A DNA stretch of 64,000 nucleotides from Peribacillus muralis (GCF_001645685.2 NZ_CP017080.1:1726001-1790000); one strand, 5' to 3'; shown: positions 9,068 through 19,973, counted from the stretch's first letter. The notes: generated by a model not told the origin, from the sequence alone. Translations and numbers: made by a program.

Positions 9068-9920
9068 AGAATTTCGTAATGATGTAAAACCTAACTGGTG
9101 TCCTGGCTGCGGGGATTTCTCCGTTCAGGCTGCCATGCAGCGTGCGGCGGCTAATGTAGGGTTGGAGCCAGAGAATTTGGCTGTCGTTTCCGGTATTGGC
9201 TGCTCAGGCCGTATATCCGGTTACATCAAGTCATATGGCTTCCATGGCATCCATGGCCGCTCGCTTCCAATCGCACAAGGAGTGAAAATGGCCAACCGTG
9301 AATTGACCGTAATCGCTTCTGGCGGTGACGGAGATGGCTTTGCCATTGGGATGGGCCATACCATCCATGCGATCCGCCGTAATATCGACATAACGTATAT
9401 CGTCATGGATAACCAAATATATGGATTGACAAAGGGTCAAACTTCTCCGCGTTCAGCCGCTGGGTTCAAAACGAAGTCCACGCCGGAAGGATCGATTGAG
9501 CAGGCCGTTTCACCAATGGAATTGGCATTATCAGCCGGTGCCACCTTTGTTGCCCAAAGCTTTTCCACTGACCTGAAGGACTTGACGGCAATCATTGAAG
9601 CGGGAATCAAACATAAAGGTTTTTCCTTCATCAATGTGTTCTCTCCATGCGTGACATATAACAAGATCAATACGTATGATTGGTTTAAGCAGAACTTAAC
9701 GAAATTGAATACGATTGAAGGATATGATTCTTCAAATAAAGAACAAGCCATGCAGACTTTGATGAAGCATGACAGTTTAGTGACAGGAATCATTTATCAA
9801 GATTCTTCACGGCCTTCGTACCAGGAATTAATTCCGGGATATGCTGAAGAAGCGCTGAATAAATCAGACCTGACACTGGATCAAGCACATTTCGATAAGC
9901 TTGTTACAGAATTCATGTAA
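9054..9920 (+). CDS. korB: 2-oxoacid:acceptor oxidoreductase, beta (TPP) subunit
   Basis: This 288-residue protein is the thiamine-diphosphate-binding partner of KorA. CPGCG (residues 16-20) begins the conserved core. SGIGCSGRI, then GDGDGFAIGMGH and a following DNQIYGLTKGQ, form the TPP/Mg binding motif. I start at ATG 9054, preceded by AAGGAG, which overlaps the end of korA; an in-frame upstream ATG at 8994 lies inside korA and is not supported. Such two-subunit enzymes lack their own ferredoxin domain, so an external acceptor is needed. Confidence 0.93.
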   Translation: MATFKEFRNDVKPNWCPGCGDFSVQAAMQRAAANVGLEPENLAVVSGIGCSGRISGYIKSYGFHGIHGRSLPIAQGVKMANRELTVIASGGDGDGFAIGMGHTIHAIRRNIDITYIVMDNQIYGLTKGQTSPRSAAGFKTKSTPEGSIEQAVSPMELALSAGATFVAQSFSTDLKDLTAIIEAGIKHKGFSFINVFSPCVTYNKINTYDWFKQNLTKLNTIEGYDSSNKEQAMQTLMKHDSLVTGIIYQDSSRPSYQELIPGYAEEALNKSDLTLDQAHFDKLVTEFM

Positions 9921-9926
9921 AATATG

Positions 9927-9965
9927 AAAAGGGCTCACCCCTCAAGTTGGGGTGAGCCCTTTTTG
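9927..9965 (+). terminator. Strong terminator after korB
   Basis: Perfect 15-bp stem, AAAAGGGCTCACCCC with GGGGTGAGCCCTTTT, ending in a T-run. Confidence 0.92.
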
Positions 9966-10017
9966 TGTTCTATTGGAAAGCTGTTACAAGAAGGATTCAT
10001 CATCCTCTAGGTTAAGC

Positions 10018-10287
10018 TTACCAAAAGTTACGATTACAGCCGCAGCCGAATGAGAAGAAATTGCAACGATTTCTTCTACAACAACAGTTGTTATTGTTAT
10101 TGTTGTTGTTATTATTGTGATGGTGATGATGGTGGTGCTGCTCGCGGTTACAATCACGGTCATTATCGCGGTCCCGATCACGATCGTTGTCGCGTTTTTG
10201 ACAACCTTTCACCGCACGACAAAAATCTTCTGCGATCCGATCGTTATTGTTGTTGTTATTATTATGGTGATTATTGTTACATGACAT
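10018..10287 (-). CDS. Asn/His/Cys-rich low-complexity protein, possible spore-surface protein
   Basis: I do not recognise this 89-residue protein. It is built of homopolymer blocks: Asn runs near the N-terminus, an Arg/Asp alternation in the middle, seven consecutive His, ten consecutive Asn, three consecutive Cys, and a Gly/Cys/Phe/Trp tail. There are ten Cys and nine His in all. The start at 10287 is chosen because AAGGAG lies 8-9 bases upstream; a GTG three codons earlier lies too close to that site. It is the only minus-strand gene of the core block and converges on korB. Its neighbours spoVS and cotE, and the similar composition of several Bacillus coat or exosporium proteins, suggest a spore-surface or metal-binding role; that is inference. 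The opposite strand is also open but gives a less plausible protein. Confidence 0.7.
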   Translation of the reverse strand: MSCNNNHHNNNNNNNDRIAEDFCRAVKGCQKRDNDRDRDRDNDRDCNREQHHHHHHHNNNNNNNNNNCCCRRNRCNFFSFGCGCNRNFW

Positions 10288-10508
10288 ATAAGTCACTCCT
10301 TAGTTTTGTTTTTTGTTGTACAAGATATCTTATTCAAGAGCGGACAAGATGCTATAGAAACATGACCCATTTATTAAAAATGTACGTATGTCCCCAAAAT
10401 CCAATAAAGGCAGGTGCAAAGGAGAGTATGGTATTTTTTAGTTTGGGATTTCATATATTTACTTATTAAGGACGGTGAAAGAGCAGCCCTACTTCAGGGG
10501 GAATGTAC

Positions 10509-11552
10509 ATGTTTAAAGGGAAAATGAAAGCGATTGTCAAACATCACCGCGGGTATGGGGCGGAAATGCAGGATGTGAACATTCCGGAATTTCGTGAGGA
10601 CGAGGTTTTGATAAAAGTAAACATGGCTTCTATCTGCGGAACGGATATTCATATATACACTTGGGATAAATGGTCACAAGGAAGAGTGAAGCCGCCATAT
10701 GTTTTCGGACATGAATTTTCTGGGGAAGTAGTGGAAATAGGATCAAATGTGGCCAATGTGTCAATTGGTGATTTTGTATCTGCAGAAACACATATCGTTT
10801 GCGGTGGATGCAGGCAATGTTTAACGGGACAGTTTCATGTTTGTAAACATACAACCATAATCGGTGTCGATACACACGGATGCTTTTCGGAGTACGTGGC
10901 GCTGCCGGCCAAAAATCTATGGAAAAATCCAATCGATATGCCCCCCGATATTGCTACAATCCAAGAGCCGATGGGGAATGCGGTCCATTCCGTGCTTGCT
11001 GGGGACGTACTTGGCAAAACGGTAGCCATCATTGGCTGTGGTCCGATTGGGCTTATGGCAGTTGCCGTGGCAAAGGCCGCGGGAGCAGACAAAGTGATCG
11101 CTCTCGATATAAATGATTATCGCCTACAGCTTGCAAAAAAGATGGGGGCTACACACCTCATCCAATCAAATAAGGAGGATCCTTTGGGAATCATCCAACG
11201 CCTTACAAATACGGACGGGGTGGATGTGGTTTGTGAAATGAGCGGCAATCCAGCAGCGATCGATCAAGGATTTAAGATGGCGACGAATGGCGGAAGGGTA
11301 TCCATCCTAAGTTTGCCAGCGCAGCCCGTCACACTTAATATAACAGAGGATATTGTATTCAAGGGCCTTACTGTGCAAGGGATTACCGGCAGGAAAATGT
11401 TTTCAACCTGGCAGCAGGTGTCAAGCTTGCTTGGAAGCGGAAAGGTGGACTTAAGGCCGATGATTACGCACCGCTTCTCATTAAGCGACTTCGAGATGGG
11501 GTTCGATTTGATGATCAAAGGTCAAAGTGGCAAGGTACTCCTGATTCCTTAA
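10509..11552 (+). CDS. tdh: L-threonine 3-dehydrogenase
   Basis: This zinc- and NAD-dependent medium-chain dehydrogenase oxidises L-threonine to 2-amino-3-oxobutanoate. Its 347 residues align end to end with B. subtilis Tdh. Catalytic zinc motifs ICGTD and GHEFSGE are present, the structural zinc knuckle has four Cys (CGGCRQC then C about eight residues on), and GCGPIGLMAVAVA is the NAD-binding turn. ATG 10509 sits 8 bases from GGGGG; the ATG at 10503 is too close. In B. subtilis kbl (the amino-oxobutanoate CoA ligase) follows tdh, but here no kbl is present, so the pathway partner must lie elsewhere or the product is used differently. Confidence 0.93.
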   Translation: MFKGKMKAIVKHHRGYGAEMQDVNIPEFREDEVLIKVNMASICGTDIHIYTWDKWSQGRVKPPYVFGHEFSGEVVEIGSNVANVSIGDFVSAETHIVCGGCRQCLTGQFHVCKHTTIIGVDTHGCFSEYVALPAKNLWKNPIDMPPDIATIQEPMGNAVHSVLAGDVLGKTVAIIGCGPIGLMAVAVAKAAGADKVIALDINDYRLQLAKKMGATHLIQSNKEDPLGIIQRLTNTDGVDVVCEMSGNPAAIDQGFKMATNGGRVSILSLPAQPVTLNITEDIVFKGLTVQGITGRKMFSTWQQVSSLLGSGKVDLRPMITHRFSLSDFEMGFDLMIKGQSGKVLLIP

Positions 11553-11568
11553 AGAGATAATTGACTTG

Positions 11569-11648
11569 AACTCGCGAGTAAAAAGGCCAAATTGGCGAGA
11601 AAAGCGCTCAAACTCGCGAGTAAAAGGCCCGAATTGGCGAGAAAAGCG
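11569..11648. repeat. Two tandem 38-base units with CTCGCGAG palindromes
   Basis: Units 11569-11606 and 11611-11648 read AACTCGCGAGTAAA, then AAGGCC or AGGCCC, then ATTGGCGAGAAAAGCG, and differ by a couple of changes. A fading third unit (AACTCAAGAG) begins at 11650. The period is 42 bases. Each unit contains the perfect palindrome ACTCGCGAGT. The rest of 11649-11992 has a second palindrome (TGGTAATTACCA, 11890-11901) and no gene that I can support. Confidence 0.8.
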
Positions 11649-11992
11649 TAAACTCAAGAGTTCGATAGAGACAGCTTTGAAGGAATAGCGCGTTTTCCTC
11701 TAATATAATAAGAATTGGCTAAATTCGATGGGGAAGCTAAGGATCAATGGTGTACTTAAATGTTCCAAATATGTAAATGTGAAAAATTCCTTACAATTGC
11801 GTAGGACATGACAGAATGATTGTTTCTTGTTCTTAAAAGCTTTATACTAAGGTAATGTGGATATTTCACACTAAAAAACGAATCATTACTGGTAATTACC
11901 AAAAATGAAAGCTGCATAAAGCGTTAGTCACAAGATAGGTGTTTTAATAGTTGGTGATAGAATAAACTAACTATTTTGAAAGGAGAATGACC

Positions 11993-13537
11993 ATGAACGA
12001 GAAACAACGATTAGAATCACAGCAAGTGAATGCTGAAAATCCAGCGGACAAAAAATCCGAAAAGGATTACAGTAAATACTTTCAAGCGGTTTATATTCCG
12101 CCTTCCTTAAAAGATGCGAAAAAACGCGGGAAGGAAGAAGTGGAATACCATGATGATTTTGCGATTCCAGAAGCATTCCGTGGAATGGGAGAAGGCAAAA
12201 AATTCTACATTCGTACATATGGCTGCCAAATGAATGAACATGACACGGAGGTTATGGCGGGTATCTTTACGGCACTTGGCTATCAGCCGACTGACACGGT
12301 GGATGATGCTAATGTCATTTTACTTAACACATGTGCGATCAGGGAAGGCGCAGAGAATAAAGTGTTTGGTGAATTGGGACATTTGAAATCATTGAAGCTG
12401 GAAAAGCCGGATTTATTGCTTGGCGTTTGCGGCTGTATGTCCCAGGAAGAATCAGTCGTAAAGCGAATTCTTGAAAAGCACCATTTTGTGGATATGATTT
12501 TCGGAACGCACAATATCCACCGCCTGCCGCAAATTCTTAATGAAGCTTATCTTTCCAAGGAAATGGTCATTGAGGTTTGGTCCAAAGAAGGGGATGTAAT
12601 TGAAAACCTTCCGAAGATTCGGAAAGGTAAAACGAAGGCATGGGTCAATATCATGTATGGCTGTGACAAGTTTTGTACATATTGCATTGTGCCTTACACG
12701 AGAGGGAAGGAAAGAAGCCGCAGACCGGAAGATATCATCCAGGAAGTGCGTCATCTAGCCGCTCAGGGCTACAAAGAAATTACTTTACTAGGACAGAACG
12801 TCAATGCATATGGGAAAGATTTTACGGATATCGAATTTCGTTTCGGTGATTTAATGGATGAAATTCGCAAAATCGACATTCCGCGAATTCGGTTTACGAC
12901 AAGTCATCCTCGTGACTTTGATGATCACTTGATTGAAGTTCTTGCTAAAGGCGGTAATCTTGTTGATCATATTCACCTTCCAGTTCAATCGGGAAGTACG
13001 GACACCTTAAAAATCATGGCTCGCAAATATACGCGAGAACAGTATTTTGAGCTAGTAAGGAAGATCAAGGAAGCCATCCCAAGTGCATCGTTAACGACTG
13101 ATATCATTGTCGGCTATCCAAACGAAACGGAAGAGCACTTTGAAGAAACGATGTCTTTATACCGTGAAGTCGGTTTTGATGCAGCATATACTTACATTTA
13201 TTCGCCACGTGAAGGGACACCGGCAGCTAAAATGCAGGATAACGTACCGATGGAAGTGAAAAAGGAGCGCCTGCAGCGCTTGAATGCCCTCGTTAATGAA
13301 ACGTGCGCTTTGAAAATGAAAGAGTATGACGGGCAAGTTGTTGAAGTGCTAGTAGAGGGTGAAAGCAAGAAGAATGCGGAAGTATTAGCAGGTTATACAA
13401 CGAAAAATAAGCTCGTGAACTTCAAAGGACCAAAATCTGCCATCGGTCAAATCGTGAAAGTGAAAATCACTGGAACGAAAACATGGTCACTAAATGGAGA
13501 TATGGTTGAAGAAGCAGCGGCAATTGAGGTGGAATAA
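11993..13537 (+). CDS. miaB: tRNA-2-methylthio-N6-dimethylallyladenosine synthase
   Basis: MiaB is a radical-SAM methylthiotransferase that adds the 2-methylthio group to i6A37 in tRNAs reading UNN codons. The 514-residue product has the N-terminal UPF0004 domain with three cluster-binding cysteines ([23 protein letters not shown]), the radical-SAM motif CDKFCTYC, and a C-terminal TRAM domain. A charged N-terminal extension of about 60 residues is typical of Bacillus MiaB. ATG 11993 lies 9 bases from AAGGAGA; ATG 11987 would be too close. It forms an operon with ricA, one base apart, as in B. subtilis. Confidence 0.97.
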   Translation: MNEKQRLESQQVNAENPADKKSEKDYSKYFQAVYIPPSLKDAKKRGKEEVEYHDDFAIPEAFRGMGEGKKFYIRTYGCQMNEHDTEVMAGIFTALGYQPTDTVDDANVILLNTCAIREGAENKVFGELGHLKSLKLEKPDLLLGVCGCMSQEESVVKRILEKHHFVDMIFGTHNIHRLPQILNEAYLSKEMVIEVWSKEGDVIENLPKIRKGKTKAWVNIMYGCDKFCTYCIVPYTRGKERSRRPEDIIQEVRHLAAQGYKEITLLGQNVNAYGKDFTDIEFRFGDLMDEIRKIDIPRIRFTTSHPRDFDDHLIEVLAKGGNLVDHIHLPVQSGSTDTLKIMARKYTREQYFELVRKIKEAIPSASLTTDIIVGYPNETEEHFEETMSLYREVGFDAAYTYIYSPREGTPAAKMQDNVPMEVKKERLQRLNALVNETCALKMKEYDGQVVEVLVEGESKKNAEVLAGYTTKNKLVNFKGPKSAIGQIVKVKITGTKTWSLNGDMVEEAAAIEVE

Positions 13538-13538
13538 G

Positions 13539-13967
13539 ATGACGAAATATACTAAAGATGACATTTTGACAAAAGCGGCGGAGCTTGCAGAAATGATCGC
13601 CAGCACGGAAGAAGTGGATTTCTTTAAACGGGCAGAAGCTCACATCAATGAAAACCAAAAAATCCGCGAAATGATTGCCAGTATAAAAAGCTTGCAAAAA
13701 CAGGCGGTCAATTTCCAGCATTATGGCAAGGACAAGGCGTATAACCAAGTACAAGCCAAGATCGAAGCACTTGAAAATCAATTGGATGAGCTTCCGATCG
13801 TTCAGCAATTCAAACAATCACAAGTTGACGTGAATGATCTATTGCAAATGGTTTCGTCACAAGTATCGAATAAGGTGACGGACTTGATCATTGAAGCTAC
13901 CGAAGGCGACATCCTTCGCGGCGAAACAGGTTCACAGGTACAAGCTGGCGGCGGAAGCTGTTCATGA
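13539..13967 (+). CDS. ricA: RicA (YmcA) of the RNase Y specificity complex
   Basis: RicA, with RicF (YlbF) and RicT (YaaT), forms a complex that stimulates maturation of many mRNAs by RNase Y and promotes sporulation, competence and biofilm formation. The 142-residue helical Com_YlbF-family protein begins right after the miaB stop, with its ribosome binding site GAGGTGG inside the miaB end. The C-terminus ends GGGSCS; a conserved cysteine there fits the reported iron-sulfur clusters of the Ric complex. The window thus carries both RNase Y and one of its specificity factors. Confidence 0.93.
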   Translation: MTKYTKDDILTKAAELAEMIASTEEVDFFKRAEAHINENQKIREMIASIKSLQKQAVNFQHYGKDKAYNQVQAKIEALENQLDELPIVQQFKQSQVDVNDLLQMVSSQVSNKVTDLIIEATEGDILRGETGSQVQAGGGSCS

Positions 13968-13975
13968 ATATCAAG

Positions 13976-14006
13976 AAGCCCTTCTGAAAAATAGAAGGGC
14001 TTTTTT
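13976..14006 (+). terminator. Terminator of miaB-ricA
   Basis: AAGCCCTTCT pairs with AGAAGGGCTT around a 7-base loop, followed by a T-run. Confidence 0.9.
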
Positions 14007-14180
14007 AACACCCGGAAATCCTTATACAGCGCCCATTCGTGACACATATCCCAAAACATGCGCATAAAATAACCTAGGTTTAAAACATTACAGCAGTTTT
14101 CAAACAAAAAAAATTCTACGCACACTAGACTTTTACCACGCATAGGATGAATGGAAACTGTATGAGGAGGGTTCGCTAGC

Positions 14181-14720
14181 ATGTCACAATATAGAGAGAT
14201 AATCACTAAAGCGGTGGTGGCAAAGGGACGAAAATTCACAAAGTCCTCTCACACCATTTGCCCGGCTCATCATCCTTCTAGCATTCTAGGTTGTTGGATC
14301 ATCAACCATAAATACGATGCAAAGAAAGTCGGCAAAAAGGTAGAAATTCACGGCAGCTACGAAATCAACGTTTGGTATTCCTATAACCATAATTCAAAAA
14401 CGGAAGTTGTTACTGAAAAGGTGCAATATACCGACGTGATTTCGCTGAAATACCGTGATCCCGATTGCCTTGATGACCATGAAATCGTTGCAAAAGCTGT
14501 CCAACAGCCGAATTGTTTAGAAGCTTGCATCTCACCATGCGGACAAAAAATCATTGTCCATGTGGAAAGGGAATTCTTTGTGGAGGTCGTCGGCGAAACG
14601 AAAATCTGTGTCGCCGTTAGTCCAGATGGCCGATGTGAGGATGACTGGGGCTGTGATTTCGATGATGAGGAATTCGAAGATTTAGATCCGGATTTCCTAG
14701 ATGAATTCGAAGACGAATAA
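14181..14720 (+). CDS. cotE: Outer spore coat morphogenetic protein CotE
   Basis: CotE directs assembly of the outer spore coat. The 179-residue protein is colinear with B. subtilis CotE. It has a conserved start ([16 protein letters not shown]), a core with [19 protein letters not shown], and the strongly acidic tail that interacts with other coat proteins. AGGAGGG lies about 12 bases before the ATG. A CATAGGATG motif at 14141-14149 with ACAC about 15 bases upstream weakly resembles a sigma-K promoter, in keeping with mother-cell expression of cotE elsewhere. Hairpins at 13976 and 14737 make it a single-gene unit. Confidence 0.97.
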   Translation: MSQYREIITKAVVAKGRKFTKSSHTICPAHHPSSILGCWIINHKYDAKKVGKKVEIHGSYEINVWYSYNHNSKTEVVTEKVQYTDVISLKYRDPDCLDDHEIVAKAVQQPNCLEACISPCGQKIIVHVEREFFVEVVGETKICVAVSPDGRCEDDWGCDFDDEEFEDLDPDFLDEFEDE

Positions 14721-14736
14721 AATATAGGCAGTAACT

Positions 14737-14768
14737 ACCGGATGACACATTTCATCCGGTTTTATTTA
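14737..14768 (+). terminator. Terminator after cotE
   Basis: ACCGGATGA pairs with TCATCCGGT around a 6-base loop, followed by a T-rich run. Confidence 0.85.
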
Positions 14769-14931
14769 TTTTGAATGGGGTTGTGCTTTCCCTTGTTTGC
14801 TGGCAGGCGATTTTTTACTGGCTGACTGATTTTCCATGCAATTTCGAATACAGGCAATGTTGCTTTCTCGTATGTTATAATGGAGGATATGAATCAGAAA
14901 ATAGATTATAGTTTGGAAAGGTTTTGAAGGA

Positions 14932-17553
14932 ATGGCTGGATATACTCCGATGATACAGCAATATTTAAAAATTAAGGCAGAGTATCAAGATGCCTTTTTA
15001 TTTTTTCGTTTAGGCGATTTTTATGAGATGTTTTTTGATGATGCACTGAATGCCTCGCAGGAGCTTGAAATCACATTGACGAGCCGGGAAGGTGGAAGTG
15101 AAGATAGGATTCCGATGTGTGGCATCCCATATCACTCGGCTGCTAACTATATTGATATTTTGATAGAAAAAGGGTTTAAGGTAGCCATATGTGAACAGAC
15201 GGAAGACCCAAAACAAGCAAAGGGTGTAGTGCGCAGGGAAGTGGTCCAGCTGATTACACCGGGAACGAAAATGGATAGCAAAGGCCTTCGTGAAAAGGAA
15301 AACAATTATATTGCCACCATCACTTCATTTGCTGATGGTCAATTCGGATTCGGATACAATGATCTTTCAACAGGGGAAAATAAGGTAACTTTGATTGAGA
15401 GTTTCGAAGAAGTTCTCAATGAATTTGCGATCCTTGGTGCAAGCGAAGTGGTCATTGCAGATGATTTCGATGAAGAATGGAAAAAAAAGCTCCAAGAACG
15501 GGGAGCTGCGGCCTTATCTATCGAGAATAACCAAATCGAAAGCGAGTCGTTTCTTTCCCTACTGCAGCAATTGAAAGACCAAAAACAAGCTGTAACCTCC
15601 TCACGTTTATTGAATTATTTATATCGTACACAAAAGCGCAGTCTGGATCATTTACAGCCAGTGCTGGCTTATGAAACGTCACAATATATGAAAATTGATT
15701 ATTATAGTAAACGGAACTTGGAATTGACCGAAACCATTCGTTCCAAAGGAAAGAAAGGTTCATTATTATGGCTGCTTGATGAGACGAAAACGGCGATGGG
15801 CGGAAGGATGCTGAAACAATGGATTGATAGGCCGCTCATTAACAAAAAACAGATCGAGCGGAGACAGAGCCTTGTTGAAACCTTGAAAAATCAATACTTC
15901 GAACGGCAGGATTTACGTGAACGCCTGAAGGAAGTCTACGACTTGGAGCGACTTGCCGGAAGGGTCGCCTTTGGTAATGTTAATGCAAGGGACCTGATTC
16001 AGTTGAAACGCTCCTTGCAGCAGGTTCCGATCATCCGTGAAATCGTCAAGTCGATGGCCTCCAATCACGACATATCGGTTCTTGCCGAGAAATTGGATCC
16101 GTGTGAAGAAGTGACCGATCTGCTGGAAACTGCATTGGTTGAGAATCCGCCATTGTCCGTCAAGGAAGGGAATATCATTCAGGATGGTTTCCATAAGGAG
16201 CTGGATACATACAGGGATGCCAGCCGTAACGGAAAAACGTGGATTGCTCAGCTTGAACGCCAAGAGCGCGAACGCACAGGAATCAAATCATTGAAAATTG
16301 GTTATAATCGTGTGTTTGGCTATTATATCGAAGTCACACGTGCCAACTTGCATTTGCTTGAAGAAGGGCGTTACGAACGGAAGCAAACGTTAACGAATGC
16401 TGAACGCTATATTACGCCTGAATTAAAAGAAAAGGAAGCTTTGATTTTACAAGCAGAAGAAAAAAGCATTGGTTTGGAATATGACTTATTTCTTAATCTG
16501 CGTGAAGAGGTCAAGAGCTATATCCCTCGTTTACAGGATCTAGCCAAAGGCGTCAGTGAACTGGATGTCTTGCAATGCTTTGCGACGATTAGTGAAGAAC
16601 GTCATTATGTGAAGCCTGTCTTTTCGGATAGCCGGAGAATCGTTTTGAAGGAAGGACGTCATCCGGTAGTGGAAAAAGTGCTCCAATCACAGGAATATGT
16701 CCCCAATGACTGCATGATGGATGCTGAGCGGGAGCTGCTTCTGATAACAGGACCCAATATGTCAGGGAAAAGCACATATATGCGCCAGGTTGCACTGACA
16801 TCAATATTGGCGCAAATTGGCTGCTTCGTGTCGGCAAGCATAGCGGAATTGCCTATTTTTGATAAAGTATTCACCCGGATTGGCGCGGCAGATGATTTGA
16901 TTTCAGGTCAGAGCACATTCATGGTCGAGATGCTTGAAGCAAGAAATGCGATCATGAATGCAACAGAAAATAGCTTGATATTATTCGATGAGATCGGACG
17001 GGGTACATCCACATATGATGGGATGGCACTTGCTCAGGCCATCATTGAATATATACATGAAGAAATTGGGGCAAAGACCCTTTTTTCAACGCATTATCAC
17101 GAATTGACTGTCCTGGCATCGGAATTGCCTAAGTTAAGTAATATACATGTCAGTGCAATTGAGCAAAACGGAAATGTCGTTTTCCTTCATAAAATTAAAG
17201 AAGGCCCGGCGGATAAAAGCTACGGAATCCATGTAGCCAAGCTAGCTGACTTACCAAAGCCTTTAATTGAGCGTGCGGCAGCGATTTTAACACATTTGGA
17301 AAAGGAAAATGGACAAGCAAAGGCCACGCCGGAACAGCCGGTTGAGCAGGTAAGAGCTGCTGCCGAAGAGGTTCCGGAATCGGCAGATGAGGCACAGCTT
17401 TCCTTCTTTGGCGAAGAAGCTCCTAAAGGAAAAGCGACTTCCTCACCTAAGGAAAAAAAGGTGTTGGATGATATTAAATCTCTTGATATTCTTGAAATGA
17501 CGCCGCTAGAGGCGATGAATATCCTGTACAAACTACAGAAGAAGCTGAAATGA
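14932..17553 (+). CDS. mutS: DNA mismatch repair protein MutS
   Basis: MutS recognises mismatches and small loops and recruits MutL. The 873-residue protein has the Phe-x-Glu mismatch-reading motif in domain I (F30, E32 within GDFYEMF), the P-loop GPNMSGKST at about residues 607-615, the Walker B segment [14 protein letters not shown] and STHYHEL. A QLSFF motif near residue 822 matches a sliding-clamp (DnaN) binding peptide and lies in a Glu/Ala/Pro-rich linker before the dimerisation tail. It starts an operon with mutL, 17 bases apart. Confidence 0.98.
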   Translation: MAGYTPMIQQYLKIKAEYQDAFLFFRLGDFYEMFFDDALNASQELEITLTSREGGSEDRIPMCGIPYHSAANYIDILIEKGFKVAICEQTEDPKQAKGVVRREVVQLITPGTKMDSKGLREKENNYIATITSFADGQFGFGYNDLSTGENKVTLIESFEEVLNEFAILGASEVVIADDFDEEWKKKLQERGAAALSIENNQIESESFLSLLQQLKDQKQAVTSSRLLNYLYRTQKRSLDHLQPVLAYETSQYMKIDYYSKRNLELTETIRSKGKKGSLLWLLDETKTAMGGRMLKQWIDRPLINKKQIERRQSLVETLKNQYFERQDLRERLKEVYDLERLAGRVAFGNVNARDLIQLKRSLQQVPIIREIVKSMASNHDISVLAEKLDPCEEVTDLLETALVENPPLSVKEGNIIQDGFHKELDTYRDASRNGKTWIAQLERQERERTGIKSLKIGYNRVFGYYIEVTRANLHLLEEGRYERKQTLTNAERYITPELKEKEALILQAEEKSIGLEYDLFLNLREEVKSYIPRLQDLAKGVSELDVLQCFATISEERHYVKPVFSDSRRIVLKEGRHPVVEKVLQSQEYVPNDCMMDAERELLLITGPNMSGKSTYMRQVALTSILAQIGCFVSASIAELPIFDKVFTRIGAADDLISGQSTFMVEMLEARNAIMNATENSLILFDEIGRGTSTYDGMALAQAIIEYIHEEIGAKTLFSTHYHELTVLASELPKLSNIHVSAIEQNGNVVFLHKIKEGPADKSYGIHVAKLADLPKPLIERAAAILTHLEKENGQAKATPEQPVEQVRAAAEEVPESADEAQLSFFGEEAPKGKATSSPKEKKVLDDIKSLDILEMTPLEAMNILYKLQKKLK

Positions 17554-17576
17554 GAAAATAAAGCGAGGCGATGGAA

Positions 17577-19529
17577 ATGGGAAAAATCATCCAGCTGGAC
17601 GAGTCTTTATCAAATAAAATCGCAGCCGGCGAAGTTGTAGAACGCCCTGCCTCAGTCGTAAAGGAACTTGTTGAAAACGCCATTGATGCAAACAGCACCA
17701 TCATTGAAATTGAATTGGTCGAGGCGGGACTTGGCTCGATTAGGATTGTGGACAATGGCGATGGGATATTGGCTGATGATGTAGAGGCAGCATTCAAACG
17801 TCACGCCACAAGTAAAATAAAAGATGAAAATGACTTATTCAGAATTCGAACCCTAGGTTTCCGCGGTGAAGCGATGCCTAGTATCGCTTCCGTTTCACGC
17901 TTCGAGATGAAGACGAGCACAGGAGATGGGGCAGGGACGCGCATCCTTCTCGAAGGGGGCTTGATTAGTGAACTTGAGGCTTCGTCGAGCCGTAAAGGAA
18001 CGGATATCCTGGTTTCCGATTTATTTTACAATACACCTGCAAGATTGAAGTATATGAAAACCATTCATACGGAGCTTGGAAATATTACCGATGTCGCCAA
18101 TAGGCTCGCCCTTTCGCACCCGGATGTTTCCATCCGCTTATCACACAATGAGAAGCGTATCCTGCATACGAATGGTAACGGTGATGTCAGGCAGGTGCTA
18201 GCGGCCATTTATGGTACGAATATCGCCAAAAAGATGATTCCGGTGCAAGCAAGCTCCCTGGACTTCACACTTTCCGGCTATATCGTGATGCCTGAGATCA
18301 CCAGGGCTTCAAGGAATTATATTTCAACCATGATAAACGGCCGTTTCATCAAAAACTATGCACTTGTGAAGGCGATCCTCGATGGGTATCATACGCTGCT
18401 TCCTATTGGCCGCTTTCCGATTGCGTTATTGAATATTGAAATGGATCCGATCCTTGTCGACGTCAACGTCCATCCATCAAAAATGGAGGTAAGGCTCAGC
18501 AAGGAACAAGAATTGTACAGCTTAGTATCAGAAACGATTAAATCTGCTTTTAAAAAGCTTTCGCTCATCCCAAGCGGATATGCACCGCCTGCCCCTAAGC
18601 CGGAACAGGTTAAAAGTGAGCAAACTACGTTGGATTTGGACCATGTCGTGGAGAGCGGCAAGCGTGTTCTTGAAGAAGCGAAAAAAGAAGCGTCACTTTT
18701 GAAGGATACATTGATCCGTGAAAAGCAGGAACAAAAAAATCATGAGAATTTTATTGCAGGGTTTAATCTCGAACCAATCAAGGAACTGATCTATAGCAAT
18801 GAGGATCAGCAGCAAATGGCGGACGTCTACATCCCGGTCTTGCCTGAGGGAGAAAGTAAACCATATTACGAATCGGCTGAAAAATATACCACCTACACAG
18901 TGGAGCAAGAGGCAGAAGAAGAAGAAGAAGAGGATGTACCGGCAAGCCGAGTCCCGCCGATGTATCCAATCGGGCAAATGCATGGAACGTATATTTTCGC
19001 CCAAAACGAAAATGGTTTATATATCATCGATCAGCATGCAGCCCAGGAACGGATCAAATACGAATATTTTAAAGAAAAAGTCGGACAAGTTGAAAATGAG
19101 CTCCAAGATATGCTCGTCCCGATCACACTTGAATTTTCAACAGACCAATGCATCCGGATCAATGAATATCGCCATGAGCTGGAAAAAGTCGGGGTCTATT
19201 TAGAAGAGTTTGGCTACAACGCCTATATTGTCAGGTCCCATCCGCAATGGTTCCCAAAAGGAATCGAACAGGAAATCCTGGAGGAAATGATCGAACAATT
19301 GCTGATGATGAAAAAGGTGGACATTAAAAAACTGCGCGAAGAAGCTGCCATCATGATGAGCTGCAAAGCCTCCATCAAGGCAAACCGCCACCTCCGCAAT
19401 GATGAAATACAAGCACTGCTGGATGAACTAAGGCGGACGACCGATCCCTTCACATGCCCGCACGGAAGACCGATCATCATCTCCTATTCCATTTATGAAA
19501 TGGAGAAAATGTTCAAAAGGGTCATGTAA
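17577..19529 (+). CDS. mutL: DNA mismatch repair endonuclease MutL
   Basis: MutL is the nicking endonuclease of methylation-independent mismatch repair. The N-terminal GHKL ATPase has [21 protein letters not shown] and GTDI-type motifs. After a Glu-rich linker the C-terminal domain has the endonuclease motif [12 protein letters not shown] (from residue 485), a clamp-binding-like [20 protein letters not shown] and CPHGRP, so the zinc-site residues of the nuclease are present. ATG 17577 fits the upstream GCGAGG best; ATG 17571 is also possible. In B. subtilis other conserved genes including miaA and hfq lie farther along; here the conserved order ends at the mutL terminator. Confidence 0.97.
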   Translation: MGKIIQLDESLSNKIAAGEVVERPASVVKELVENAIDANSTIIEIELVEAGLGSIRIVDNGDGILADDVEAAFKRHATSKIKDENDLFRIRTLGFRGEAMPSIASVSRFEMKTSTGDGAGTRILLEGGLISELEASSSRKGTDILVSDLFYNTPARLKYMKTIHTELGNITDVANRLALSHPDVSIRLSHNEKRILHTNGNGDVRQVLAAIYGTNIAKKMIPVQASSLDFTLSGYIVMPEITRASRNYISTMINGRFIKNYALVKAILDGYHTLLPIGRFPIALLNIEMDPILVDVNVHPSKMEVRLSKEQELYSLVSETIKSAFKKLSLIPSGYAPPAPKPEQVKSEQTTLDLDHVVESGKRVLEEAKKEASLLKDTLIREKQEQKNHENFIAGFNLEPIKELIYSNEDQQQMADVYIPVLPEGESKPYYESAEKYTTYTVEQEAEEEEEEDVPASRVPPMYPIGQMHGTYIFAQNENGLYIIDQHAAQERIKYEYFKEKVGQVENELQDMLVPITLEFSTDQCIRINEYRHELEKVGVYLEEFGYNAYIVRSHPQWFPKGIEQEILEEMIEQLLMMKKVDIKKLREEAAIMMSCKASIKANRHLRNDEIQALLDELRRTTDPFTCPHGRPIIISYSIYEMEKMFKRVM

Positions 19530-19531
19530 TT

Positions 19532-19580
19532 AAAAGCAATGGAAAACCGTTATGTAATGGGGTTTTCCATTGCTTTTTTT
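19532..19580 (+). terminator. Terminator of mutS-mutL
   Basis: Perfect 17-bp stem, AAAAGCAATGGAAAACC with GGTTTTCCATTGCTTTT, followed by more T. It marks the end of the conserved core block. The following 19581-19973 holds short open frames with no ribosome binding site or recognisable product. Confidence 0.92.
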
Positions 19581-19973
19581 CGTTGTTTCTGGAGCTTTTA
19601 TCTTTTGCGATTTATCTTTTTTTTCACCTGAATGGCTTATTAGGATTTTATCTCGGAGTTTCGCCGCCGAAGGTTGCCATATGAAAAATGTTCCTCATTA
19701 CTACTGTTCTCCGCTCATAATGAGATTGAATAGCTTCATCAAGCGACCTTTGAGAAATCAGCATGAGGATGATTTCAATAAGTGAAGTATTTGAATCAAA
19801 CTGGATATCCTTTCACTTATACCACTACTTTTTCATGGGTATATTTATGTAAGGCAAGCAAAAATGTAATAGTAAAGGAGAAGTCATTACTAAAAAAGTC
19901 GTGTTGTTTGGATATGGACATGGTAAATTTATATTACAAGAAATCAGGAAAGACCAATGAGGTAAATTCAGAT

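Noticed and set aside
10050-10469. 139-codon plus-strand frame opposite the Asn/His-rich gene
   Set aside because: It is Cys/Tyr-rich only because it is antisense to codon repeats, has no ribosome binding site, and the minus-strand frame has one at good spacing.
19570-19785. 71-codon frame after mutL
   Set aside because: It begins inside the mutL terminator, lacks a ribosome binding site and shows no recognisable sequence.
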